Origin: a virus
Direction: 5' to 3' (one strand)
IMG/VR virus record: IMGVR_UViG_3300032401_000033
Coordinates: 1-36,111 of that record
DNA length: 36,111 nt
A model generated the notes under the pieces. The model was not told where the DNA came from and made no database searches. It was given only the letters and a program-made list of their open reading frames with translations. Made by a program: the position numbers and the translations under genes. Shown here piece by piece: positions 23,605 through 30,359 of the stretch (positions within the stretch are counted from its first letter, which is position 1; every line of letters starts with the position of its first letter).

Positions 23605-24169
23605 CAATGGCCTCTTCGATCGGATCACCCGATTCAATCTGATGGATGATCCGTCGGGCCACATCCCACGCCCGCGTAGGATGACTGGTGATTGATAGAG
23701 TCTTGCGCGAGTCAATCGGCAGTGTCTTGGCCAGACTGGAAGGCATTGGAGGTTGCTTCTTCACAGGAACTTTGACCACCGCTCCTGAAGGCATCACGTT
23801 GACTTTGTGGGTAGGCCGTCTCATCTCCGGAGGAAGCTCAATCATCTGCCGCAACTTCCACTCACCTTTGCCTTTCGTAGAAAGTCTGCAACGAGGGCAC
23901 CTCTCTGTTTGTGGCCCCCAAAGTTCAAAACCACAGTGAGGACACTCGTAGTAGAACTCTTCCCTGCCCGCACTCCGCGCCGGCTTCTTTGCTAGCGACT
24001 TAGCAAGGGGCTCGGTTCGGATTCCCGCCCCTTTTACACTTATAGGAGTTGGAGCGGGGAGGGGCACATACCCGCCAAAAGGCTTTCTTCCCCCAGAAAC
24101 AGGTGCAACGTGAATGACTTCTGTACCAGCTTCTGTGATCAACTGATCAACGATAGTACGAATGCTCAT
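23582..24169 (-). CDS. Zinc-ribbon protein with tags at both ends
   Basis: 195 residues, ATG 24169. The N terminus MSIRTIVDQLITEAGTEV and the C terminus DPIEEAIDEMLEAD both match the shared motif, the clearest case of one protein with two copies. Between them is a zinc ribbon (ECPHCGFELWG...RCPRC) flanked by long Pro/Lys-rich, probably disordered regions (PLPAPTPISVKG, VPVKKQPPMPSS). No enzyme domain is recognised. Upstream of the start is GTAGTACATGGCATC, with no clear Shine-Dalgarno. Inferred internal head or scaffold-like protein. Confidence 0.65.
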   Translation of the reverse strand: MSIRTIVDQLITEAGTEVIHVAPVSGGRKPFGGYVPLPAPTPISVKGAGIRTEPLAKSLAKKPARSAGREEFYYECPHCGFELWGPQTERCPRCRLSTKGKGEWKLRQMIELPPEMRRPTHKVNVMPSGAVVKVPVKKQPPMPSSLAKTLPIDSRKTLSITSHPTRAWDVARRIIHQIESGDPIEEAIDEMLEAD

Positions 24170-24212
24170 GATGCCATGTACTACATTGATCCGAGCATGA
24201 GGAGGAAATGTT

Positions 24213-24473
24213 TTACGACGCTACTCTGGGAACCGGGGTGCCGTTGTCGACGTACTTCCACCCCTTCTTCTGCAGAGCGTCGTGTTTTACCGCCACCACA
24301 AGGAGCTCGCCGGCTTCCGGAAGAAGCACAAATAAGGGCGTTTCGCCCGGCTTGAAACGCTCCTTGGTGAGGTGACACTCGACGCACTTGATCTGCTTGA
24401 TCGACGATTCCGTCAGCGGTTTCGCCAGTGCCAACTGCTTCCTGAAGGCTTGCTCGAAGGTGACTGTTTTCAT
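24213..24473 (-). CDS. Small hypothetical protein
   Basis: 86 residues from ATG 24473, chosen for AGGAGG upstream; an in-frame ATG 20 codons earlier lies beyond the leader element. One C-x2-C pair (KCVECHL) could be half of a zinc site. The C-terminal half (PLFVLLPEAGELLVVAVKHDALQKKGWKYVDNGTPVP) is compact and beta-like. No family recognised. The leader carries a GTATTAC element at the same distance as in the LRR gene. Confidence 0.62.
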   Translation of the reverse strand: MKTVTFEQAFRKQLALAKPLTESSIKQIKCVECHLTKERFKPGETPLFVLLPEAGELLVVAVKHDALQKKGWKYVDNGTPVPRVAS

Positions 24474-24492
24474 GTCTTTGTCCTCCTGTTGT

Positions 24493-24499
24493 GTAATAC
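24493..24499 (-). promoter_or_regulatory. GTATTAC element before small gene
   Basis: Minus strand CTGTATTACACAACAGGAGG runs straight into the ribosome site of the gene at 24473. The 7-mer is 19 bases from the start codon, as at 22373-22379. Confidence 0.35.
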
Positions 24500-24529
24500 A
24501 GAACTCAATGAAGTGTTGTTTCGAGAGGC

Positions 24530-24874
24530 TCATTGCCGGGTCAAAAGAGCTTGTATCGCTTTCTCAATTCCTTCTGTCTTTCCCGCAGAAGCGACCGGCC
24601 GCTGTACCTTCTCGAAAGGAAGGTTGAAATCCGTAATTGCAAGTTCGTACCAGGGCTTCTTAGCACAAATGGAACAGACGTGCTCATGGAGAGTAACCTC
24701 TTTTCCTCTCACACGAACCATCAAAGAAAAACAAGGCGTAAGGCTTTCCCCTCCCCTCCCCTCTTCGGGTGTGTGCTGCTCGGCGGGATAGCTGAAGATA
24801 AGTTCTCCGTCGTCAACAGGAATAGTTCTGTGGGTACTTTCATCACCCACAATCAGTGCCTGAAGCTTCATCAT
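24530..24874 (-). CDS. Hypothetical protein with C-terminal tag
   Basis: 114 residues, ATG 24874 (a second ATG follows immediately); AAGG lies six bases upstream. The C terminus EGIEKAIQALLTRQ matches the shared motif at the very end of the protein. A C-x2-C pair with nearby histidine (LHEHVCSICAKKPW) could bind zinc. The N-terminal part (MKLQALIVGDESTHRTIPV) is beta-like. No family recognised. It starts two bases after the stop of the upstream gene, so the pair is coupled. Confidence 0.6.
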   Translation of the reverse strand: MMKLQALIVGDESTHRTIPVDDGELIFSYPAEQHTPEEGRGGESLTPCFSLMVRVRGKEVTLHEHVCSICAKKPWYELAITDFNLPFEKVQRPVASAGKTEGIEKAIQALLTRQ

Positions 24875-24876
24875 AC

Positions 24877-25122
24877 TCAGCCTTGCCTGTTCAAGGTTTC
24901 CTCATCAAGAGTTCGGGCGGTCTCCCTCAGCCGATCAGCGACAGTACGGGCAGGATCGGTAACACCGAACTCGCAGTAGACACGAAACAAACCGTCAGCG
25001 TGATGAATCTCTTCGACAGGCGGAGTGGGATACGGTGGGCCGGGGATCTCTTTGAACACGAATGTCAGTTTCGGCCTACCACCGTGGAACTCAGAGTCAA
25101 TGTGATCAAGGATGTATTCCAT
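24877..25122 (-). CDS. Small hypothetical protein
   Basis: 81 residues. ATG 25122 comes two bases after the TAG of the upstream gene. The centre is Pro-rich (FKEIPGPPYPTPPVEEIHH) and the C terminus is an amphipathic helix (ARTVADRLRETARTLDEETL). No family or motif recognised, and no tag. It is part of the short-spaced gene run 25930-24530. Confidence 0.55.
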   Translation of the reverse strand: MEYILDHIDSEFHGGRPKLTFVFKEIPGPPYPTPPVEEIHHADGLFRVYCEFGVTDPARTVADRLRETARTLDEETLNRQG

Positions 25123-25124
25123 GG

Positions 25125-25493
25125 CTAATGTCGATGGATACTGCCAAATCGAACATCGCCTTTCTCAATCCTTTGAATCTGCACTCTCGCGGCGTTCAAA
25201 TGCTTCCAGAACGCAAGTCCGGAAACAAGTTCCGGAATAGCCTTCCATCGATTGAACTCCCATGCTGCCGCGGCTGTCTCAGCCATGGCATAGTGAACTG
25301 GTTCAGCCCAAGCGTTAAAGAGATATTCGTAATCATGCACGGGAAGCTGTTCCACCTGAATGCGAAGGTCAACGCTGAAGCGATAGAGCGCCCTCTTCAT
25401 CTCCATGACCAAAGCATCGAGTCTCTCCTGGGTAGGCTCTTGATAATCTTCTGCCTCACCTAGCAACTTCTCTATGGCGTTGTCGATGCTCAT
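25125..25493 (-). CDS. Small tag-bearing helical protein
   Basis: 122 residues, starting at an ATGA overlap with the upstream gene. N terminus MSIDNAIEKLLGEAEDYQ is one of the best matches to the shared motif, with Leu-Gly-Glu-Ala as the putative cleavage site. The remainder is helical and aromatic-rich (RLDALVMEMKRALYRFSVDLRIQVEQL; EYLFNAWAEPVHYAMAETAAAAWEFNRWK). No domain recognised. Together with its upstream neighbour it forms a coupled pair that both begin with the motif. Candidate internal head protein by inference. Confidence 0.65.
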   Translation of the reverse strand: MSIDNAIEKLLGEAEDYQEPTQERLDALVMEMKRALYRFSVDLRIQVEQLPVHDYEYLFNAWAEPVHYAMAETAAAAWEFNRWKAIPELVSGLAFWKHLNAARVQIQRIEKGDVRFGSIHRH

Positions 25494-25930
25494 TCTTGAG
25501 TCTTGAGATCTCTGGCAAGATCGTTCATCTGATCGAGATAGTAGTCCAGGAAAACTATGATTTTCTTCTCTACCTCTTCGTCATCCAGAAGATTTACACC
25601 GCTATTACTCAGCGCGTCGTAAAGGTCATCAGATACGTTTCCCCTTTCCCACTCCTGTACAGCCAATATACCAGAACGAAGTAAATCTACTGCCTTGCCG
25701 ATGTCTACATCCGCTGAGAGCAACCCGTTCCCGAGAGAAAGAAGTTTACCAGTGTCGCCAACACTCGTTCCACTGATGTTGTATAGAAGGCCTTTGACAA
25801 CTCGGTAGACATAGTGAAGATAGACTTTCTTCAACTCTGCCAGCTTCTCCTTCATCTGCTGCAGGGCCACAGATGGCTGTCTTTCCTCATTAAGCAGGGT
25901 TTCGATGGCAATGTTGATTTTTGCACCCAT
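25490..25930 (-). CDS. Small tag-bearing helical protein
   Basis: 146 residues, ATG 25930 preceded by AGGAG. N terminus GAKINIAIETLLNEERQPS fits the shared motif (Leu-Asn-Glu-Glu). The body is helical (LQQMKEKLAELKKVYLHYVYRVVKGLL; EEVEKKIIVFLDYYLDQMNDLARDL), with a Gly/Ser-rich turn in the middle. No family recognised. Its leader has GTAGTAC repeats, so it probably heads the transcript that continues with the gene at 25125-25493. Confidence 0.65.
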   Translation of the reverse strand: MGAKINIAIETLLNEERQPSVALQQMKEKLAELKKVYLHYVYRVVKGLLYNISGTSVGDTGKLLSLGNGLLSADVDIGKAVDLLRSGILAVQEWERGNVSDDLYDALSNSGVNLLDDEEVEKKIIVFLDYYLDQMNDLARDLKTQE

Positions 25931-25997
25931 GAACTGCTCCTATGACTACACAGTGATGTACTACTACGATTGGTTGTGTGATAACCGTTCTGCTGGG

Positions 25998-26303
25998 TTA
26001 GGCGTCAGAGAGGATTCGAACGTACTGGCTCTTAATCATCACATCAATGGTAGGGATCGCCTTCGCATCCACGGCAGTGTCATCAGGAGTGACCTTGACG
26101 ATCTCCAAGTAGAAGACAGCCCCCATACTCAGAACAGTCCTGCTGATGTTGGCGAGTTGTACTTCCAGCTTGAGATCTTCTCGGGGCTCGCGTTTGTCAC
26201 CAACGTTTACGAAGTGGTTGAAGTCGTCAAACCTGGCGATTTGTGACAGAAAGTGGTCTAGGAGTTCCTTCTTGGTCCCAACTAAGATGGTTTCAGTCTG
26301 CAT
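25998..26303 (-). CDS. Hypothetical protein
   Basis: 101 residues, ATG 26303, overlapping the end of the upstream gene by 22 bases. Mixed alpha/beta appearance: helical start (GTKKELLDHFLSQIARFDDFNHF) then strands (DLKLEVQLANISRTVLSMGAVFYLEIVKV, IPTIDVMIKSQYVRIL). No family, tag or metal motif recognised. It is the last gene of the overlapping run from 27.9 to 26.0 kb. Confidence 0.55.
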   Translation of the reverse strand: MQTETILVGTKKELLDHFLSQIARFDDFNHFVNVGDKREPREDLKLEVQLANISRTVLSMGAVFYLEIVKVTPDDTAVDAKAIPTIDVMIKSQYVRILSDA

Positions 26304-26569
26304 GAGCGCACCTTCTTCCTTCTGTACCAGAGCATCATCCCCCGGCCTCCGATGTCAACAGCTGCTTTGCAATCACCGTCTATCGATCCTCTCCCGGAAA
26401 AGATAAACTCGGCATCATTGTAGATCTCATTACAGAGCTTAGCAGTCGAGTAGTCCCCATCCCAACCACGATACCCTTCTTTGTACTTCTGGACAAGGCG
26501 CTTCTTAATCGTCTTCGCATACCCGTCCACTGCGGAGGAAATGCGCTGAAGTTCGGTTTTCACCCTCAT
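26282..26569 (-). CDS. MazG/KGGW-like small protein
   Basis: 95 residues from ATG 26569, which overlaps the TGA of the upstream gene (ATGA), with GGAGG upstream. KRLVQKYKEGYRGWDGDYSTAKLCNEIYNDAEFI followed by CKAAVDIGGRGMMLWYR follows the pattern of a small phage/bacterial family (L-x-x-K-x-x-x-G-x-x-GW ... AxDxANFxMM) related to all-alpha NTP pyrophosphatases. The family's metal-binding acidic residues are only partly visible, so catalysis is uncertain. The function, possibly nucleotide-pool housekeeping, is inferred. Confidence 0.5.
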   Translation of the reverse strand: MRVKTELQRISSAVDGYAKTIKKRLVQKYKEGYRGWDGDYSTAKLCNEIYNDAEFIFSGRGSIDGDCKAAVDIGGRGMMLWYRRKKVRSCRLKPS

Positions 26570-26916
26570 CCCAACACCATCCTCCTCCACACATCCCAGT
26601 TATCACAGACGATGTCCTTGGAATCTTTGAGACCGAGATTGGTTATTGCCCGAATGCACTTGATGGCACTAATCTTAAGGTCGCGCTTGATTAACTCTTC
26701 AAGCGTAAACTCTCCTTCAAAAGAACTCGATTGCCATGTCCTCAAGATCGGATCTTTGCACAGAGTGGCGTGGACGTTAGGAAGGATGATCTCCTGTTGT
26801 CTCTCCTCCAAATAGACGTACCTCTTCGTGATGCCTGCGACGAAGAGGCCTTTCTCCTTGCACATGCGCGTGAATTCATCAAGGGTCACCTTCTTGGAGT
26901 AGATCTGAGGTATCAT
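26566..26916 (-). CDS. Protein with ribosomal L7/L12 C-terminal-like domain
   Basis: 116 residues, ATG 26916 after GGAGG. The C-terminal ~45 residues, TLEELIKRDLKISAIKCIRAITNLGLKDSKDIVCDNWD, match the helix-loop-helix of the L7/L12 C-terminal domain (compare [23 protein letters not shown] in bacterial L7/L12). In ribosomes this surface recruits translation GTPases. The N-terminal ~65 residues are unassigned and basic/aromatic. A phage protein with this element could bind translation factors or mimic stalk recruitment; this is inference. It is coupled at both ends to neighbours. Confidence 0.65.
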   Translation of the reverse strand: MIPQIYSKKVTLDEFTRMCKEKGLFVAGITKRYVYLEERQQEIILPNVHATLCKDPILRTWQSSSFEGEFTLEELIKRDLKISAIKCIRAITNLGLKDSKDIVCDNWDVWRRMVLG

Positions 26917-27131
26917 AGCTTCACCTCCGGCCAGATTCTCTGCGTGTACTCAGTCACTCGTACGACGTGCCAGTCCTCAGTGGTCCCGTTCACAACCGTT
27001 GAGTTCTGCCGGCATAACTCAACGGCGTCCTTCTCGTCAGTGTGTTGTGACGACACCTGATCTTTCCTTGTAGAGTCACCCTTATACTTGAAATGGACTC
27101 TGTAAAAGATTCGTCCGATCTCTTCGCTCAT
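26913..27131 (-). CDS. Small hypothetical protein
   Basis: 72 residues from ATG 27131, chosen for GAGG five bases upstream and the ATGA overlap with the preceding gene; a longer frame to 27224 would run through that gene. Sequence FYRVHFKYKGDSTRKDQVSSQHTDEKDAVELCRQNSTVV...DWHVVRVTEYTQRIW reads as a compact alpha/beta fold. No family recognised. Confidence 0.58.
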   Translation of the reverse strand: MSEEIGRIFYRVHFKYKGDSTRKDQVSSQHTDEKDAVELCRQNSTVVNGTTEDWHVVRVTEYTQRIWPEVKL

Positions 27132-27340
27132 TGCTTCCTCTTCTTTCTCGATACCGAATTTGCTGAGATTAAAATACTTGGCCAACAAAACCCTTCCTGG
27201 TTGGGAATTATTGCCTCTACCCACTCAACTTCAAAGCGCTTTCGTCCTACTCTGATTATGTCTCCTTCGACAGGTAAACGCTTTGTCGCATTGTTGGGTT
27301 GAAAGGCAAAAAAGATGGCTATGCAAGACAAGTCATTCAT
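27128..27340 (-). CDS. Small hypothetical protein
   Basis: 70 residues, ATG 27340 with GAGGAG upstream. The sequence (AIFFAFQPNNATKRLPVEGDIIRVGRKRFEVEWVEAIIPNQ) looks like a small beta-barrel, with a basic tail SRKKRKQ. No family recognised; an SH3- or KOW-like fold is possible but unproven. It overlaps both neighbours by a few bases. Confidence 0.55.
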   Translation of the reverse strand: MNDLSCIAIFFAFQPNNATKRLPVEGDIIRVGRKRFEVEWVEAIIPNQEGFCWPSILISANSVSRKKRKQ

Positions 27341-27530
27341 GCTTTCTCCTCAGAGGTAAAAACGCCCCCATATCCTTGATCCACTCTTGAACCTCAGGGT
27401 CATCGATCATGTTCAAAATCGTTACTCGGTCAATATCATGGCCATCCGGACTGAAGAATTCGTCAGTGTGGACGACGATGCTGCCGAGCTTCATCAGCAG
27501 TTGCAAGGAGGGCTTGGTGGGCTCGCTCAT
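27333..27530 (-). CDS. Small hypothetical protein
   Basis: 65 residues, with the start at an ATGA overlap with the lipoprotein gene. Acidic/aromatic centre (VHTDEFFSPDGHDIDRVTILNMIDDPEVQEWIKDMGAFLPL). No family, tag or metal site recognised. Kept because of its coupling on both sides. Confidence 0.55.
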   Translation of the reverse strand: MSEPTKPSLQLLMKLGSIVVHTDEFFSPDGHDIDRVTILNMIDDPEVQEWIKDMGAFLPLRRKHE

Positions 27531-27862
27531 GATTTGCCATTCTCCTTCAATCGTTTTACATGGTCGTGACTCTTTTTCAGGTCAATGCCAAGCTTGCCCG
27601 CGATCAGGGTCACAAGAATAGAAAGGGCAATCGGAGCGACATCCTTCATGAGCTTGGAGATACCCTCTGACACAGCCCCTCCCACACGACGCTCTAAGGC
27701 CTGGTCCACTTTGGAGTCAATGATTCTGTCAATAGTAGCCTCAGTAGCAGCAGTTGAGGTCTTTGCCGCCTGATCCTTCACGGCATCTTTCACCAAACCG
27801 CAGCCGGCACAGACGATAACGAGTGCAAATACGAGTGTTCTCATAGGCAAGGTTTCTTTCAT
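27527..27862 (-). CDS. Small lipoprotein, possible lysis accessory
   Basis: 111 residues; ATG 27862 overlaps the TGA of the upstream gene (TGATG). An ATG at 27844 is an alternative. The N terminus MRTLVFALVIVCAGCGLVKD is a lipoprotein signal with lipobox CAGC. The middle is a charged helix (ATEATIDRIIDSKVDQALERRVGGAVSEGISKLM), and near the C terminus is a hydrophobic helix (APIALSILVTLIAGKLGI) that could span the membrane. An envelope lipoprotein close to an endolysin gene suggests a spanin or lysis-regulator role, but the topology is not that of a standard o-spanin. Confidence 0.6.
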   Translation of the reverse strand: MKETLPMRTLVFALVIVCAGCGLVKDAVKDQAAKTSTAATEATIDRIIDSKVDQALERRVGGAVSEGISKLMKDVAPIALSILVTLIAGKLGIDLKKSHDHVKRLKENGKS

Positions 27863-28176
27863 CACCTCAGCAGTAGAAGGTTGCGCCGTAAGATCCAGGG
27901 CATGTGATAACCAGGCATTTCTTCGAGTTTGAAGTAACCAGAAGAATCATTCATCATCAGGCCCAACTCCAGTGTCCGCCCGTAGGACGTATACGCCCTG
28001 GCTTGCTCCGTCCACAAGAGCATGTTCGTGGAATAGGAGAGAACGTAAGTGCAGTTACCTTGCCCGGTCCAGAACAGCTCTGCGGCGAAAGTATCATATT
28101 GATGTACCCGTATGCCGTCAATGGCTCCTGATGCCCCGGCCAAGAATAAGAGGAAGATGAGGACGAGGGTTTTCAT
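27862..28176 (-). CDS. Secreted protein with signal peptide
   Basis: 104 residues from ATG 28176. MKTLVLIFLLFLAGASGA is a clear signal peptide with a likely cut after Ala-Ser-Gly-Ala. The mature part (FWTGQGNCTYVLSYSTNMLLWTEQARAY...SGYFKLEEMPG) recalls the short beta-domain repeats (YSTNLxxW ... FYRV) common in exported Verrucomicrobia proteins. That resemblance is from memory and weak. The role may be envelope modification or superinfection exclusion, but this is speculative. It sits between the conserved 28.2-kb gene and the lipoprotein. Confidence 0.58.
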   Translation of the reverse strand: MKTLVLIFLLFLAGASGAIDGIRVHQYDTFAAELFWTGQGNCTYVLSYSTNMLLWTEQARAYTSYGRTLELGLMMNDSSGYFKLEEMPGYHMPWILRRNLLLLR

Positions 28177-28186
28177 GCTATCTTCT

Positions 28187-28786
28187 TCAGACAAGGACCT
28201 TACTGGCCCTCATAGGTGTAGCCTTGGATCTCTGGAGGACTTCATCGCGTTTCTCCTCGACAAGCTCGGTCACCCGGTCGTCAATCAGCTGTTTGAACTC
28301 CTCATCAGTGACGGGCTTCTCCAACTGATCCCGTTTGATTTCATCCTCGGCAGTCTCTTTCGCATCGGATTCGACCTCAGAATCATCAGGAATATCAACA
28401 CCCTCAAGGTTGTCGGCGAGTTCGTTGCAAGAGTCTGCTCGTTCCTGAAGCAGTTCTCCGGTCATACTTTCTTGCAGTTGATCGGGCATATTGGATTTCT
28501 TCTCCTCGCACTCCTCCGCCCGTGAGCGGAACTCCTCAGCGATTCCTTCCACTTCTGATCGTATGTCCTCGAGTGACATCGAGTTGTCCATGGCAGAAAT
28601 GCGATCGTTCAGATCGTACACAGCACTAAGGAACTCCGACTGGGTAAGTTGCGACGGCTTCGGGTAATTCTTTGACCGATGGAGCCCGCCAAAGCGGAAC
28701 TCCCACCAGTAGTAGGTGTCACCCTTCTTTATCCCCGCGTCGGGATAATCCTTACGCGCATGCTGAACTGTATGGACTTTTGGCAT
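28187..28786 (-). CDS. Conserved phage hypothetical protein (YYWWEFRFGG family)
   Basis: 199 residues from ATG 28786, with GGAGG five bases upstream. The N terminus (MPKVHTVQHARKDYPDAGIK then GDTYYWWEFRFGGLHRSKNYPKPSQLTQSEFL) belongs to a family I recognise from many phages; its function is unknown. The rest is a long acidic coiled coil (MSLEDIRSEVEGIAEEFRSRAEECEEKKSN, ERADSCNELADNLEGVDIPDDSEVESD). It would be cytoplasmic or virion-associated. The basic YWW head and acidic tail suggest nucleic-acid or protein binding, but this is open. Confidence 0.7.
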   Translation of the reverse strand: MPKVHTVQHARKDYPDAGIKKGDTYYWWEFRFGGLHRSKNYPKPSQLTQSEFLSAVYDLNDRISAMDNSMSLEDIRSEVEGIAEEFRSRAEECEEKKSNMPDQLQESMTGELLQERADSCNELADNLEGVDIPDDSEVESDAKETAEDEIKRDQLEKPVTDEEFKQLIDDRVTELVEEKRDEVLQRSKATPMRASKVLV

Positions 28787-28808
28787 AAGTTCCTCCACAT
28801 GTGCGTAT

Positions 28809-29222
28809 TTACAACTTCAGCGGAAGATCTTGTAACCCATAGCGGATGTCACGGCAATGATCTTGCGCAGCTTTTTCTTCCTTCACTTTTCCCCAGTAAA
28901 CTGTAGCACGACCAAGTCTCCGACCTGTCGGCCCTGCCGCCCATGTGCGGGCGAGATCTTCCATTCTGGCCTGGCGGCCTAGTCGCCCCTTGGAGCAGTA
29001 GTACAAAAGGTATCGCTGACAGATCTCAATGGATCTCAGCCTGTTAAAGCACTGGTCATGAGTATAAGACGTCCCGTAGATTCTGTTGACATCTTCAACA
29101 AGCACTGGTCGAATCTGAAGGCATCCGTTGCAGTCCTTGTTTCGCGCGAGATCGTCTCCACCGCTCTCGACTGCAATCAGTAACGGGATCACTACTTGTA
29201 TGAGCTGAATCAGGTTTGTCAT
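28809..29222 (-). CDS. SLT-like lytic transglycosylase, probable endolysin
   Basis: 137 residues, ATG 29222. LLIAVESGGDDLARNKDCNGCLQIRPVLVEDVNRIYG follows the soluble lytic transglycosylase / goose-lysozyme pattern: catalytic Glu19 in ESGG, then G-(C)LQI. The hydrophobic N terminus (LIQLIQVVIPLLIAV) may act as a signal or anchor as well as the first helix of the fold. The domain is short for the family. The enzyme would cleave peptidoglycan glycan strands. No Shine-Dalgarno precedes the start; instead TTGTAGTACAATAC abuts it, and the 5' end overlaps another frame by 128 bases, so translation may be coupled and held back. Confidence 0.72.
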   Translation of the reverse strand: MTNLIQLIQVVIPLLIAVESGGDDLARNKDCNGCLQIRPVLVEDVNRIYGTSYTHDQCFNRLRSIEICQRYLLYYCSKGRLGRQARMEDLARTWAAGPTGRRLGRATVYWGKVKEEKAAQDHCRDIRYGLQDLPLKL

Positions 29223-29406
29223 GTATTGTACTACAACTCTGAGGCAAAGCGTTTACACTTCCCTCTCGGCTTTCCACCCAAGAGGTAATGTGAGTGATAG
29301 TCTTGCCCACCATCCACTTGGCGATCGGCGCTGCGTCTATCACCACTCCGCCGTCGCTCACCTCGATGCCGTAACAAGCGTATGGAAGTATTACTTGGTA
29401 GAGCAT
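29095..29406 (-). CDS. Small conserved phage protein (IAKWMVGK family)
   Basis: 103 residues from ATG 29406, just after the stop of the RyR gene. MLYQVILPYACYGIEVSDGG then VVIDAAPIAKWMVGKTITHITSWVESREGSV matches a short family seen in many phages, where the usual length is about 60 residues. Here the frame continues for some 40 more, Ser/Arg-rich residues that overlap the endolysin gene out of frame. The extra tail has no conserved look, so loss of the original stop codon is likely. Function of the family is unknown. Confidence 0.6.
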   Translation of the reverse strand: MLYQVILPYACYGIEVSDGGVVIDAAPIAKWMVGKTITHITSWVESREGSVNALPQSCSTIHDKPDSAHTSSDPVTDCSRERWRRSRAKQGLQRMPSDSTSAC

Positions 29407-29407
29407 T

Positions 29408-29761
29408 TCACGCCAGCAGGCCGCGGAGGGCGTGGACAATACCGATGAACAGCACATCCTTAGCTTGCTGTGTGGGTGGCAGATCCTTGTAGGGAACCAT
29501 ACAAGGATGCTCCTTCTTGCTCTCATCCTTTGCCGGTCCATACTTCCAACCCGCAGTACGCTTTTCTGCCAACCACCTCTCGTGGCTATCCTTCGGCTTG
29601 GCGGTAGGGTTAGCAAGGTGGAACCAAACCCCGTCAACGACGCTATCTTGCATCAATTCCGGAGTCGAAACCCACGGTCCCTGGCTCTTGTCTCCCAATG
29701 TCGCACAGTACGCGCGGTTGGCTTCGTGACACACTTCTGCAATCTGTTCGACTGTTATCAT
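29408..29761 (-). CDS. RyR-domain protein
   Basis: 117 residues; purine-rich AAGGGAAAGGGA lies just before ATG 29761. IAEVCHEANRAYCATLGD...WVSTPELMQ followed by HERWLAEKRTAGWKYGPAKDESKKEHPCMVPYKDLPPTQQAKDVLF is a full RyR domain, first named from ryanodine receptors and common as single-domain proteins in phages and bacteria. The aromatic W/GW/YG and HP-x-x-VPY positions are all present. In other systems the domain can bind small ligands or nucleotides. Its phage role is unknown. Confidence 0.82.
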   Translation of the reverse strand: MITVEQIAEVCHEANRAYCATLGDKSQGPWVSTPELMQDSVVDGVWFHLANPTAKPKDSHERWLAEKRTAGWKYGPAKDESKKEHPCMVPYKDLPPTQQAKDVLFIGIVHALRGLLA

Positions 29762-29794
29762 CTGTCTTTTCCCTTTCCCTTGTCCTTGTTGTAG

Positions 29795-30337
29795 TTACTT
29801 TGCGAATACGAGACCGTGCCGCCCGTAAGAAAAGCGTTCAGCGCAGACAATCACAGTTTCTCTGAAGTACGGGCAGAAGGTGTCAAGGTCATCAATATCC
29901 TCGATGACGTAGTACCCGCCCTTCTTTAGCCATGGCCAGAAGTTGATGAAAGTCTCGACCTGTGCAGCGGGCTTGTGGCAACCATCATCGATGATGACGT
30001 CAAAGAAAATATGAAGACCTCCCATCAAAGTCATCACCCTCGATCTGTCAGTTGAATCACATATAAAGGTCGTTATCCGCTCTCCTTCAATCAGTGTGTT
30101 GTTAGGCTGGATGTCTACACCAGTGATTGTAGCAAACTCGAACCAATCCCGCCATGCGAGCAGTGATGCTCCAGGCTTCTGCCCAGGAGTAGCGGGCGAG
30201 GGCGGGCCAATACCAATCTCCAACACACCCCTGGCAGTCAAGCGAATGTGCTTGAAGAGAACTTCGTACAGGTCAGCAAACCCGCCCTTGGTCTTGTCAC
30301 TGCCATACTCGGTGAAAAGTTCTGATAACGACTTCAT
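29795..30337 (-). CDS. Class I SAM-dependent methyltransferase
   Basis: 180 residues, ATG 30337 with AGGA upstream. SELFTEYGSDKTKGG...YEVLFKHIRLTARGVLEIGIG (motif I at 39-44), then ITGVDI (motif II), CDSTD and FDVIIDDGCHKPAAQVETFINFWPWLKKGGYYVIEDI match the sugar/macrolide O-methyltransferase type (MycE/CmcI-like), in which Asp-Asp and His of DDGCH help bind a metal. The substrate is unknown: a surface glycan, modified base or metabolite are possible. The length is short but the SAM fold seems complete. A perfect palindrome precedes the gene. Confidence 0.78.
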   Translation of the reverse strand: MKSLSELFTEYGSDKTKGGFADLYEVLFKHIRLTARGVLEIGIGPPSPATPGQKPGASLLAWRDWFEFATITGVDIQPNNTLIEGERITTFICDSTDRSRVMTLMGGLHIFFDVIIDDGCHKPAAQVETFINFWPWLKKGGYYVIEDIDDLDTFCPYFRETVIVCAERFSYGRHGLVFAK

Positions 30338-30359
30338 TGTGCGTGTCCTGTTCGATGCT

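Noticed and set aside
24181-24387. Minus-strand Arg-rich frame and plus-strand frames near 24.1-24.4 kb
   Set aside because: Shadows of the gene at 24213-24473; no ribosome site and biased composition.
28187-28786. Scaffold-protein call for the acidic coiled-coil protein
   Set aside because: The acidic helical tail fits a scaffold, but the conserved YYWWEFRFGG head belongs to a phage family of unknown function, so I left it unassigned.
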